Shown: one piece after another, positions 55,651-64,000 of the stretch
How positions within the stretch are numbered: position 1 is the stretch's first letter
Layout: every line of letters starts with the position of its first letter
From: Salinigranum rubrum
GTDB lineage: Archaea; Halobacteriota; Halobacteria; Halobacteriales; Haloferacaceae
Assembly: GCF_002906575.1 (NCBI RefSeq)
Contig: NZ_CP026309.1
Span: forward strand, 2,170,001 to 2,234,000
Reading direction: 5' to 3'
Length of the DNA stretch: 64,000 nucleotides
Notes under the pieces: model-generated
Databases searched by the model: none
What the model was told of the DNA's origin: nothing
The model's input: the letters and a program-made list of their open reading frames with translations, nothing else
Program-made: the position numbers and the translations under genes

Positions 55651-57232
55651 CGTATCCCTCCTGTGAGAGGATGACCAGCATCGACAGCCCCGACACGCCG
55701 AGGAGGATCAGCGCGGGGACCGCGGCCTGACCGAAGTATCCGGACGCGTAGGCGGTCCAGATGTGGACGACGAGCGTCTTGAACCCCGACGGCCTGAGCA
55801 GGAGCGTCGCCGGGAGTTCCTTCATCGTCGTCAAGAAGACGAGCGCTGCCCCGCCCAGTAGCCCGGGAGCGACGAGCGGGAGCGTCACCGAGCGGAACGC
55901 GCCGACGGGCGTCCGTCCGAGCGTCCTCGCGGCCTCGGGGAGCGCGGGGTCCACTCGGAGGAAGGACGCCCGGAGCGACCCCACCGCCTGCGGTAAGAAG
56001 CGGACGACGTACGCGAACACCAAGAGGAAGGTGGTCTGGTAGATGGGCGTCGCCACGGTGGTTCCGAGGAACACCAAGGCGAGGCCGAGGACGACGCCGG
56101 GCACCGCGTAGCCGACGTAGGTCGCTCGCTCGGCGAGCGTTCCGACAATCGAGTCGCGCTTCGCGGCGAGGTACGCCACCGGCAGGCCGGCGAGCGTCGC
56201 CACGAGCGCCGCGGCGGCCGAAACCCCGACCGAGTTCAGCGCGTACTCGGCGCGGAACGCGAGCCCCTGCCCGATTCCCGAGGTGTCGCCGAGCCACGTG
56301 AGCAGGATGCCCAGCGGGACGACGAGCGCGAGGCCGGCCACGCCCGCACAGAGACAGAGCGCTGGGAGTTTCCACCGACCCAGCGGGACGACGTCGCTCG
56401 ACCGGCCGCCGGCCGCCGTGCGCTCGTCCCCGCTGACTTTCGACTCCAGCGCGAGGATGAACACCGTCAGTCCCACGAGTTGGAGCGAGAGCAGCGTCGC
56501 CGTGTCGCGCCCGAAGGCGTTGAACTCCACGTAAATCACCCGAGTGAAGGCGTCGAACTGCATGATGGCGGGGGTGCCGAAGTCCGAGAGGGTGTACAGC
56601 GCCACCAGCAGTGCGCCCGCGGCGACCGCCGGGCGGATGTGAGGGAGGGTGACGTGGCGGAACGCCTCGCGTCGGTCGTGCCGCAGGGTGCGTGCGGCGT
56701 CGATGAGCGTCGTGTCGAGCGACTTCAGCGCCGCCCGCGTCGTGATGTACACGTACGGGTAGGTGTACAGCGTGAGAACCAACACGGCGCCGTGAAAGCC
56801 GTATATCTCGGGCAGCGACTCCACACCCAGCGGCGCGAGGAGGCGCTGGAACGCGCCTCTCGGTCCAAAGGCCGAGACGAACGCGAACGCGCCGATGTAG
56901 CTCGGAATCACCAGGGGAAGCGAGACGACGACCGTCCAGAAGCGCGCGAACGGGAGGTCCGTCCGGACGGTGAGGTACGCCAGCGGGACCCCCAGCAGAA
57001 TCGACGCGCCCGTGACCCCGGCGACCAACAACGCGCTGTTGACGAACACTTCGAGGGTCGTCGGGCGGGCGAGGAGCGCGACCGCCTCGGTCGTTCCGAC
57101 GCCGAGCGCCGTCCGAAAGAGCCAGACCAGGGGCAAGAGCACGGCTGCTGCCACGCCCGCCGCCGCGACCGTGAGGCCGAGGGGGAGCGGGTCGTCAGCC
57201 GTCTCCGGTGTGGTTCCCTGGTCTGTCGCCAT
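55640..57232 (-). CDS. ABC transporter permease (iron(III)-type, FbpB-like)
   Basis: 530 residues with about 12 membrane spans in two fused permease halves, each with its EAA loop (EAFRHVTLPHIRPAVAAGAL in the first, GAFRSVTLPLVAPGLLGGAAL in the second). This fused form is typical of bacterial and haloarchaeal ferric-iron permeases. Same operon as the solute-binding protein and ATPase. Imports the ligand delivered by the lipoprotein. Confidence 0.92.
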   Translation of the reverse strand: MATDQGTTPETADDPLPLGLTVAAAGVAAAVLLPLVWLFRTALGVGTTEAVALLARPTTLEVFVNSALLVAGVTGASILLGVPLAYLTVRTDLPFARFWTVVVSLPLVIPSYIGAFAFVSAFGPRGAFQRLLAPLGVESLPEIYGFHGAVLVLTLYTYPYVYITTRAALKSLDTTLIDAARTLRHDRREAFRHVTLPHIRPAVAAGALLVALYTLSDFGTPAIMQFDAFTRVIYVEFNAFGRDTATLLSLQLVGLTVFILALESKVSGDERTAAGGRSSDVVPLGRWKLPALCLCAGVAGLALVVPLGILLTWLGDTSGIGQGLAFRAEYALNSVGVSAAAALVATLAGLPVAYLAAKRDSIVGTLAERATYVGYAVPGVVLGLALVFLGTTVATPIYQTTFLLVFAYVVRFLPQAVGSLRASFLRVDPALPEAARTLGRTPVGAFRSVTLPLVAPGLLGGAALVFLTTMKELPATLLLRPSGFKTLVVHIWTAYASGYFGQAAVPALILLGVSGLSMLVILSQEGYDVR

Positions 57233-57247
57233 GGTTTCGTCCTGTCC

Positions 57248-58453
57248 TCACAGCACCCCGGTGTCCCGCAGCAGTCGGACGGTGCCTTCGAGGTCGGAGA
57301 GTTGTGTCAGGTCTAACCCCTGGGGGGGGTTCAATTCGTCGATACTCGGTAACTCCCCGATGGGGTCGACTCCGGGGACGAGCGGGTACTCGAACGTCGT
57401 CCGTGCGAAGTAGTCCTGCGCCTCCGCCGAGAGGAGGTGCCGGACGAAGTTCGACGCGAGCGTCCGGTCCTCGGCGGTGTCGAGCACGAGCGCGCCGGCG
57501 ACGTTGAAGATAGCGCCCGCGTCGCCCTCGGTGAACGCCGTCGCGATGGGGGCGTTCGGTCGGCCGGCGAGGACGCGCTGGATGTAGTAGTGGTTCGCGA
57601 AGCCGGCGTCTATCTCACCGTCGGCGACCGCTTGCGAGACGAGGAACTCGTCGGAGAACTCCTGCACGCCGAGTTCCTGCATTCCCTCCAACCAGGCTCT
57701 CGTCTCCTCTTCCCCGTTGAGGACTCGCATCGCGGTGATGAACGCCTGGAACGACGAGTACGTCGGCGCCCAGCCGATGGAGCCCTCGAAGGCCTCGGTG
57801 TCGGGGAAGGCGAAGATGTCGTCGGGGATGTCCGACTCGGAGAACGTGTCGGTGTTGTACGGGACGGTCCGGGCGCGACCGGAGGTCCCGACCCACTGCC
57901 CGTCGGGGTCGTGGAACTCCGCGCGGACCATGTCGAGCACCTCCTGGGGGAGTTCGACGGTCCGTCCGGCGTCCTTCAGCGCGCCGAGCGCGCCGGCGTT
58001 CACCGAGAAGAAGGCGTCGGCCGGGGAGTTCTGTCCCTCGGTCTGGATCTGATTCACGAGGTCCGCCGCGGAGTTGTAGCGGGGGCGAACGGTAAAGTCG
58101 GGGTATAGGTCCTCGATGAAACTGATGAGTTCGCCGACGAGGGCCTCGCCGCGACCGGAGTAGAGGGTGAGTTCGCCCGAGAGGTCGGGCATCTCGCTCA
58201 TCGAGACGCCGCCGGAGAGCTGGCGGTCGCCGAACGGGGACCGTCCGGAGCCGATCTGTCCGACGGTACCGCCGCCGTCACTGCTGCTGGCGGTGCCGCC
58301 CTCGTTGCTGCCGCTCTCCGTCCCGGTCCCCTCTCCGCTGGTCGTATTTCCACCGAGCAGTCCGTTACAGCCGGCGACCGACGCGACGCCGACGGTCGAG
58401 GCGGCCGCGAGGAATCGACGCCGGCTGCTGGCCGCGTCAGAATCGTCGCTCAT
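57248..58453 (-). CDS. Extracellular iron(III)-binding lipoprotein (FbpA-like)
   Basis: 401 residues. The N-terminus has a twin-Arg motif (SSRRRFLAA) and a lipobox with Cys (VASVAGCNG), so it is a Tat-exported haloarchaeal lipoprotein, followed by a Gly/Ser/Thr-rich linker. The mature part has the class I periplasmic-binding fold (ELTLYSGRGEALVGELI, VPYNTDTFSESDIP, YYIQRVLAGRPNAPIA). First gene of the operon with permease and ATPase. Transcription is under an iron-type palindrome 8 bp before the ATG. Thiamine or other substrates are less likely but not excluded. Confidence 0.92.
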   Translation of the reverse strand: MSDDSDAASSRRRFLAAASTVGVASVAGCNGLLGGNTTSGEGTGTESGSNEGGTASSSDGGGTVGQIGSGRSPFGDRQLSGGVSMSEMPDLSGELTLYSGRGEALVGELISFIEDLYPDFTVRPRYNSAADLVNQIQTEGQNSPADAFFSVNAGALGALKDAGRTVELPQEVLDMVRAEFHDPDGQWVGTSGRARTVPYNTDTFSESDIPDDIFAFPDTEAFEGSIGWAPTYSSFQAFITAMRVLNGEEETRAWLEGMQELGVQEFSDEFLVSQAVADGEIDAGFANHYYIQRVLAGRPNAPIATAFTEGDAGAIFNVAGALVLDTAEDRTLASNFVRHLLSAEAQDYFARTTFEYPLVPGVDPIGELPSIDELNPPQGLDLTQLSDLEGTVRLLRDTGVL

Positions 58454-58460
58454 ACGTTGA

Positions 58461-58476
58461 TTTAGGCCTGCCTAAA
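58461..58476. promoter_or_regulatory. Iron-type operator TTTAGGC-CT-GCCTAAA of the ABC operon
   Basis: Palindrome with 7-bp arms, matching the box type bound by DtxR/IdeR/SirR-like regulators in haloarchaea. It overlaps the expected promoter region of the solute-binding gene. Confidence 0.8.
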
Positions 58477-58591
58477 ACGTAAATACCTACCGGTTCGTGT
58501 CGTTCGTCACGAACGCTGTCGTGAGCCGGTACCGGCCGCCGCTGTCCCCGGAGACGGCGACGACCGGGGGTCACAGTCACGACGGACCGTC

Positions 58592-59749
58592 TCAGTCGTC
58601 CGCGGGGACCGGCTGGGGGTCGACGGGCGTCAGCGCGTCGAGGCAGTCGAGCCAGTCACGCATGTACTCGCCGCAGTGGGTGAGGAACGCGCCGTTGTTC
58701 AGGTCGGAGAAGTCGCCCTCGGCGAGGCGGTCGGCCATCGCGCGGAAGGCCTCGGCGTACGTCTCCGACCCGGCGCCGACCTCGTCGACGTACTCCCAGA
58801 GGTGTTCGTTGAGTTCGAGGCCGGGAACCTCGTTGTTCAGGTCGTCGAACGTCGGCCGGGGCGCCTTGTTGTGCTCACAGAGCGGGAAGCCCGAAACCAC
58901 GTCGTGGCCGAGCAGGTCGGCCGCGCGCTTCAGGAAGACCCCCGACCAGATGTCGTCGAACCGGCCGACGTCCCAGGCGTTGTCGTCCATCGGAAGCTGG
59001 TAGAAGGCGGGGACGACTTCGCGGCGGAAGGCGAGATTCATCGAGCACACCGTGAGGTACTGCCCCTCGTCGGCGACGAAGTCGTTCGTGAAGTGCTCTC
59101 TCGTCGTCCGGGTCTGCGCCTGTCCCCGGAGGTCGCCGTCCATCAGGATGCGGACCGCGTCCAGGTCGGGGACGTTGGTCCACAGCCCCTGCGAGGCGAC
59201 GACGTGCTCTACGTCCTTCACGCCGGTCTCGACGCTCTCGTCCATCGCGGCGTAGGGGTAGCCGCGGGGGTAGAGGCCGTGCTCGTCGAACGCCTGATAC
59301 AGCACGTTCACCCAGCGCTCGTCCGACCGCACCGACTCCGTCTCGCCCTCGAACGCGAGGTTCGCCATGTGGCGGCCGAAGAAGTCCCACTCCGCGTGGG
59401 GGAGCGTGTCGTCGTCGATGAAGAAGCCGTACTCGAAGTCGTTCGCCCACAGGTACAACAGCCCGAAACTCGTCTGGGCGTGGCTCGCCGCCGGGACGAG
59501 GTGTGAGAACTCCGAGACGTCGTGGGCCTCGAACCACGCCTCGCGTCTACTCCCGTCGAACACCTCCCCGTCGACGCCGAGGTCAGACAGCATCTCCCGC
59601 ATCGCCGCGCTGTCGCAGAAGTCCTCCGTCACGAGTACGAAGAAGAGACGGTCGGTCTCGAACCCGTGTGACCGGGCGTTCTCGACGTACGCCCGGATGC
59701 ACTCGTACTCGCGAATGGTCGGCACGACGACACAGATCTCTCGACTCAT
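58592..59749 (-). CDS. GT75/reversibly glycosylated polypeptide-like glycosyltransferase
   Basis: 385 residues. Starts MSREICVVVPTIREYECI, has the donor-binding FFIDDDTLPHAEWDFFGRHM (DxD) near 136, and ends with NNEVPGLELNEHLWEYVDEVG. This is the RGP1/alpha-1,4-glucan-protein synthase type (GT75) known from plants and a few prokaryotes. It probably transfers a nucleotide sugar, or acts as a mutase as some plant relatives do. It has its own iron-type operator and faces the ABC operon in the same direction, so it should be expressed under iron control. A role in cell-surface or siderophore-like glycan is inference. Confidence 0.85.
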   Translation of the reverse strand: MSREICVVVPTIREYECIRAYVENARSHGFETDRLFFVLVTEDFCDSAAMREMLSDLGVDGEVFDGSRREAWFEAHDVSEFSHLVPAASHAQTSFGLLYLWANDFEYGFFIDDDTLPHAEWDFFGRHMANLAFEGETESVRSDERWVNVLYQAFDEHGLYPRGYPYAAMDESVETGVKDVEHVVASQGLWTNVPDLDAVRILMDGDLRGQAQTRTTREHFTNDFVADEGQYLTVCSMNLAFRREVVPAFYQLPMDDNAWDVGRFDDIWSGVFLKRAADLLGHDVVSGFPLCEHNKAPRPTFDDLNNEVPGLELNEHLWEYVDEVGAGSETYAEAFRAMADRLAEGDFSDLNNGAFLTHCGEYMRDWLDCLDALTPVDPQPVPADD

Positions 59750-59760
59750 GCCCGCAATGA

Positions 59761-59776
59761 TTTAGGCCGGCCTAAA
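59761..59776. promoter_or_regulatory. Iron-type operator TTTAGGCCGGCCTAAA of the GT75 gene
   Basis: Perfect 16-bp palindrome 11 bp before the ATG. A TATA-like AAGTATTTT overlaps its upstream edge, so a bound repressor would block the promoter. Near-identical to the box at 58461. Confidence 0.8.
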
Positions 59777-59880
59777 ATACTTGTTGGAACGCGTGCGCGC
59801 GGGCGTCGGCGTCGTCGACCGCTCTCACCGATGATATTCGCACACCACCGCTTAAGTTGCGACGGACGAAGCCGCCGCGT

Positions 59881-61307
59881 GTGAGCGGGCTTCGTCCGGG
59901 CAGCGGGAACACGTCGGCGTGGGGAGCGACCGTCCTCCAGTCAGACCTCCTCGACGTTGCGGGTCTCGACGCCCTGGCCGTGGCGACAGTCGCCCTGCTC
60001 CTCGCCGGCGCTGTCGTCATGGGTTACTCGGCGGTCCGCACTCGGTGGCTCCTCCAGTCGCTCGGCGGCCACGGCGTCGAGCGGACGTGGCGACTGCTGT
60101 TCGGACTGATGCTCTTTTTCGTGCTGGGCTACCTCGGCGCTGTCGTCCTCGTCGGCGTCGGCGACACGGCGGCGCTGATACCTGTGACGGGAGCCGTGTT
60201 CTTCCTCGGGGCGGTCTTCGTCCTGCTCGTCGTCCGGGCGAGCGACCGGAGCATCGGTCGGCTCATCGAGACGACGTGCTTCCTCGACGACGTGCTCGAC
60301 TCGATGGGCGAGGCGCTGCTCGTCGTCGCCCAGGACGGGACTGTCGAGCGGGTCAACCCCGCCGCGACGGCGCTGGTCGGCCGCCCGCGCGAGGGTATCG
60401 TCGGCCGGCCGGTCGGCGACCTGTTCGCGGACGGGACCCGCCCGTTCGACGGCGCGGACGTCCCGCTCGAACGGAACGGTGAGGCCCGCGTGGTGACGGC
60501 GACGGGCGAGTCGGTCCCCGTGTTGTTCTCGGCGTCGCGGCTCGCGGTCGACGCCGACAGCGGCCACGGGGTGGTCTGTATCGTCCGCGACATCACCAGC
60601 CGGAAGCGTCACGAACTCGAACTCGAACGGCAGAACGACCGGCTCGACGAGTTCGCCTCCGTGGTCTCACACGACGTCCGGAACCCTCTCGGCGTCGCAC
60701 AGGGCTATCTCGAACTCGCCCACGAGACCGGGGCTGACGAGCACTTCGCGCGCGTCGATGGGGCGCTCGACCGTATCGAACGCCTCATCGAGGGGCTCTT
60801 GGAACTCGCGCGGCAGGGACAGACCGTCGGCGAGACGGAGGCGGTTTCCCTCGCCGCCGTGGTTCGCGTGGCGTGGGACACCGTCGACACGGCGGACGCG
60901 ACGCTGTCGACGGGCGACGACCTCGGGACGGTCCAGGCGGACCGAGAGCGGTTGCGACAGGCGCTGGAGAACCTCTTCTCGAACGCGGTGGAACACGGCG
61001 GGGGCGAGGCGAACGTCACCGTCGGCCGCCTCGACGACGCCGAGGGGTTCTTCGTCGCCGACGACGGCGTCGGGATTCCCCCGACGAACGCGAGACGGTG
61101 TTCTCACACGGCTTCTCGACGACGAACGCCGGGACGGGGTTCGGCCTCGCCATCGTCCGCACCATCGTCGAGGCACACGGCTGGGTGGTCTCGGCCACCG
61201 AGAGCGAGACGGGCGGGGCCCGGTTCGAGGTCCGGACCACCCCGGCCCCTTCCACCCGGTTCGGCTCGGAGACGCCCACCAGCGCGCGGAGCGCCCCGAC
61301 GCAGTGA
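59881..61307 (+). pseudogene. Membrane PAS histidine kinase, frameshifted in the ATPase domain
   Basis: The start is GTG 59881, about 27 bp after a TATA-like CTTAAGT, so leaderless. Three membrane spans (about residues 24-120), a PAS domain (about 130-240), HisKA with His264 in VSHDVRNP, and HATPase. The frame breaks at the C5 run 61078-61082. With one C added it reads IPPDERETVFSHGF and continues GTGFGLAIVRTIVEAHGW to a stop at 61307. Without the correction it runs on as Arg/Pro-rich sequence. Paralogue of the kinase at 36599. The frameshift removes the catalytic G2 box, so as written the protein is dead. Confidence 0.75.
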
Positions 61308-61390
61308 GGAATCGAGAAGTCCCGTCGTAGGCCCCGCCTACCGCCGTTACTCACCACATACCTACGCCGGCCGGAGACGAGTCAGATTCG

Positions 61391-62224
61391 ATGAACGTTC
61401 GCTCGCTCCCGCTTCGCGTCGTCACGAAGACGGCCCACGACGGGCCACGCGCCACCCTCACCGCGGCCCGGACGTATCTCTCGAACCATCTGACCCGGGC
61501 ACGCAACGTCCTCTCGTATCGGTTCCGCGCGTCGCGAGGCGAAAAGAGCGTCGTCCACGACGGCGTCCGCCTGCGGGTCGACCACCCCCACTTCGACGAC
61601 CAGGTCCGCTCGTGGCTCGTCCGCGGCGAGTACGAGACGCCCGAGGCCCGATTGGTCGAGAAACACCTCGCCGGCCGCGACTGCGACGTCGTCGAACTCG
61701 GCGGCGGGATGGGCTACGTCGCCTGCCGCATCGACCGACTGCTCGCTCCCGGCCGGACGCACGTGGTCGTCGAGGCGGACCGGGCGGTCCGCCCGGTCCT
61801 CGAAGCGACCCGCGAGGCGAACGGCGCGGGGTTCGTCGTTCGCCCCGCGGCCTACGCCCCCGTCGGCGACCTGGTCACGTTCTACCGCCAGGAGCGGTTC
61901 ACCCAGAACTCCATCCGCGCCGAGCGCTCCTCGCTCGACGCCGACAGCGTCCCCGCCGTCTCGCTCGCCAACCTCTGCGCGGCGTACGCGCTCGACCGGG
62001 TCGCCGTCGTCGCCGACGTCGAGGGTGCCGAACACGACCTCCTCGCCCACGAGGGCGACGTCCTCCGCGCCCACGTCGACCTGCTCGTCGTCGAGTTCCA
62101 CGCGATGGGCGACGAGACGGCCGAGACGGGCGTCGACCGACTCGCCGACCTCGGATTCGAACTCGTCGACCGCGACAACGACGTCTACGTGTTCGAGAAC
62201 CGTTCCTGCTTACCCTCCCGGTGA
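61391..62224 (+). CDS. FkbM-type SAM-dependent methyltransferase
   Basis: 277 residues. Motif I DVVELGGGMGYVACRID near 100, then VVVEADRAVRPVL, FVVRPAAYAP, and DRVAVVADVEGAEHDLL near 205, with the FkbM DVEGAE signature. Such enzymes O-methylate sugars or peptides; substrate unknown. An 83-bp gap to the kinase, same strand. Convergent with the helicase gene, 30 bp from its stop. Confidence 0.87.
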   Translation: MNVRSLPLRVVTKTAHDGPRATLTAARTYLSNHLTRARNVLSYRFRASRGEKSVVHDGVRLRVDHPHFDDQVRSWLVRGEYETPEARLVEKHLAGRDCDVVELGGGMGYVACRIDRLLAPGRTHVVVEADRAVRPVLEATREANGAGFVVRPAAYAPVGDLVTFYRQERFTQNSIRAERSSLDADSVPAVSLANLCAAYALDRVAVVADVEGAEHDLLAHEGDVLRAHVDLLVVEFHAMGDETAETGVDRLADLGFELVDRDNDVYVFENRSCLPSR

Positions 62225-62254
62225 GGCCGGGCACCCGTGACTCGGCGCCTCGGG

Positions 62255-64000
62255 CTACCGTGACCCCGTCAGCGACTCCAAGAGGAGAACCGCCGTCTCC
62301 TTCGTCAACGGTTCGTTCGCGTTGCCGCAGTGTGGCGACTGCACGCAGGCCGGGCAGCCGTCGTGACAGGCACAGTCGTCGACGAGTCGGGCCGTCCGCG
62401 TCATGAGTTCCTCCACCGACTCGTAGCCGCTCTCGGTGAGGCCGACGCCGCCGGGGTGGCCGTCGTAGACGAATATCGTCGACCGGTCGGTGTGCGGATG
62501 GTAAGGCGTCGACAGGCCGCCGATGTCCGCGCGGTCACAGAGGAGGTGGAGGGGGAACAGCGATATCATCCCGTGCTCGGCGGCGTGGATACCGCCGTTG
62601 AACCCCGTCTCACCCCGAGTTCGCGCATCTCCTCTTCGACGTCGAGCGGGACGGTGAAGTACAGCGCCCTGGTTCGAAGCGTCGTCTCGGGGAGGTCGAG
62701 CGACTCCCGACCGAGTGTCGACCCCCGACGGGCGTCGCGCCGCTCGTAGCCCGTGATCTGCTTCCGCATCGTTATCTCCGCGAAGCGCACCTCCGTGTCC
62801 GGTCTGGCGCTGAGCGGCTTCGAGGTGAGGTCGCGCTCGACCGTCACCTGTTTGTCGTGCAAGACGCGGGTGTAGTAGTCCGCCCACGTCCGTTCGAGGG
62901 TGGCGACGTCGCGGTCGAGGTCGAGTTCCGACACCTCGTACGTCGTCCCCTGGTGGTGGTAGATGGCGCCCGGGTGCGCGTCCCGGAGGGCGTCGTCGAA
63001 CGCCAGGGAGGCGACGACTTCGTTCGAGCGCGAGTCGAGGAGGTCGACCTCGCGGTCGGCGATGGTCCGGAGGCTCATCTCGTGCTGGGGGCTTCCGCCT
63101 CCCGCGTGGATCCATCGCATCCCCTGCGGCGTCCCTCGTCGCTCTAGCGTCCCTTCCTCGGTCAGGTCGGCGACGACGTCCGGAAACGACTCGCCGAACA
63201 CCTCCTCATCCTCCGGCGAGAGCCACCGCTCCGCGGCGGCGCAGGCGACGTGGCTGGGGAGGAGGTAGTCGTTCTCGGGGTCGGTCACCGCCTTCTCGGG
63301 GTCGCCGTCGAAGAAGTCGCCGGGGCTGCTCATCAGGTACTGGTCGAGTTGGTCCTCCCCGCCCACCAGCACGACGAGCGCGGGGTCGTCGCCGCGGCCC
63401 GCCCGTCCCGCGCGCTGGTGGGTCGACATCCGGGTGCCCGGGTAGCCGTCGAGCACCACCGCGTCGAGGCCGCCGACGTCGACGCCCACTTCCAGGGCGT
63501 TCGTCGACCACACGCCCCTGAGTTCGCCCGCGTGGAGGTCGGCTTCGAGACGCCGGCGGCGGTCGTGGGTGAGCGCCGCCTGGTACGCCGCCACCTGCCC
63601 CGCCACCTCGTGCTCGCCGCGCTCTCTGAGTTCCGAGGCGGTTTCGGTGGCGTACCGCTCGGCCGTCTGTCGCGCTCGGGTGAACGCGAGCGTCTGGTAC
63701 CCCTTCGAGACGAGGTCGACGAGGAGGTTCTTCGTCTCGACGTGCGACGACCGCCGTCGACCGCTCCCCTCCTCGCCCTCGTACTCCGGCGGGTTCCAAA
63801 AGAGCCAGTGGCGCGGGCCGGTCCCCGACGTGTCCTCGTCGACGAGTTCGTACGTTCCCTCGGGCCGACCGGTCACCCGCGCGGCGTGCTCGACGGGGTT
63901 GCCGATGGTCGCCGAACAGCAGACGAACTGGGGGGACGACCCGAACTGCTCGCAGGTCCGGGCCAGTCGGCGGAGGACGAGCGCGACGTGGCTCCCGAAG
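62255..64000 (-). pseudogene. C-terminal part of a large DEAD/DEAH helicase (Hrq1/YprA-like), frameshifted and cut by the window edge
   Basis: Reads from the window end to a stop at 62255. The RecA2 core has LAFTRARQTAERYATETA, WSTNALEVGVDVGGLDAVVLDGYPG and HQRAGRAGRG (motifs IV-VI). A long C-terminal domain with DUF1998-type features ends with a Cys cluster (CACHDGCPACVQSPHCGN). Near the C4 run at 62613-62616 the frame changes. With one base added, MRELGGETGFNGGIHAAEHG and the Cys cluster join in one frame. This matches archaeal Hrq1/YprA-like 3'-5' helicases, which end with a 4-Cys iron or zinc site. The N-terminal ATP-binding half is outside the window. Confidence 0.8.

Overview
The window is a piece of a haloarchaeal (class Halobacteria) main chromosome, next to a replication origin. 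Evidence for this is the high GC content, acidic predicted proteins, archaeal TATA/BRE promoters, an archaeal 16S-tRNA-Ala-23S-5S operon, a TATA-binding protein, an Orc1/Cdc6 initiator flanked by haloarchaeal origin recognition boxes, and Tat-lipoprotein transporters. I cannot name the genus from the sequence alone.

Layout. 1-992 is the 5' part of a secreted repeat protein (minus strand). 1.46-7.1 kb is one rRNA operon read leftward, away from the origin, with three tandem promoters. 7.4-8.8 kb holds tbp and a FilR1-like regulator. 8.9-11.3 kb is orc1/cdc6 plus an origin with an AT-rich unwinding stretch and about a dozen TTCACCGGAAAC boxes. It is followed by an origin-side hypothetical gene and an XPB/Rad25-type helicase. 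14.3-19.5 kb carries a coiled-coil protein, an orphan Eco57I-like DNA methylase and a small-molecule methyltransferase.

19.64-32.49 kb is an integrated provirus of about 12.8 kb. It is bounded by a 15-bp direct repeat that lies in the 3' end of tRNA-Tyr on the left and just behind a tyrosine integrase on the right. Its minus-strand block encodes two small capsid-like proteins and a string of single-membrane-span proteins. Its plus-strand block encodes an A32/FtsK-like packaging ATPase, zinc-ribbon proteins and a PD-(D/E)XK nuclease. This fits a tailless icosahedral virus with an internal membrane (sphaerolipovirus/simulovirus-like). A low-GC cargo zone (26.9-31.0 kb) carries a putative DUF4365-like nuclease with a three-fold 40-residue repeat, a membrane-anchored protein between two copies of a 15-bp repeat, a solo tyrosine recombinase catalytic domain, a Ymh/TIGR02391-type protein and ribbon-helix-helix regulators. 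This zone is the best candidate for an undescribed system.

32.5-41 kb is ordinary chromosome: acetyltransferase, ferredoxin, thioesterase, EamA transporter, histidine kinase, VOC protein, methyltransferase and SRPBCC protein. It also holds an inverted-repeat element at 38.94-39.21 kb. 41.2-50.5 kb is a glucan-degradation cluster without signal peptides: a 1,515-residue double GH15 enzyme divergent from two overlapping GH13 genes. 50.5-59.8 kb has an acetyltransferase, a zinc ribbon, an MBL-fold protein, a membrane glycosyltransferase, and an iron(III) ABC transporter whose promoter, like that of the adjacent GT75 gene, carries a TTTAGGC-N2-GCCTAAA palindrome typical of DtxR-type iron regulators. 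59.9-64 kb has a second histidine kinase, an FkbM methyltransferase and the end of a large DEAD/DEAH helicase.

Three genes in 52-63 kb, and probably a fourth at 34.7 kb, are broken by what looks like one missing base in a G/C homopolymer. That suggests assembly errors as much as real pseudogenes.
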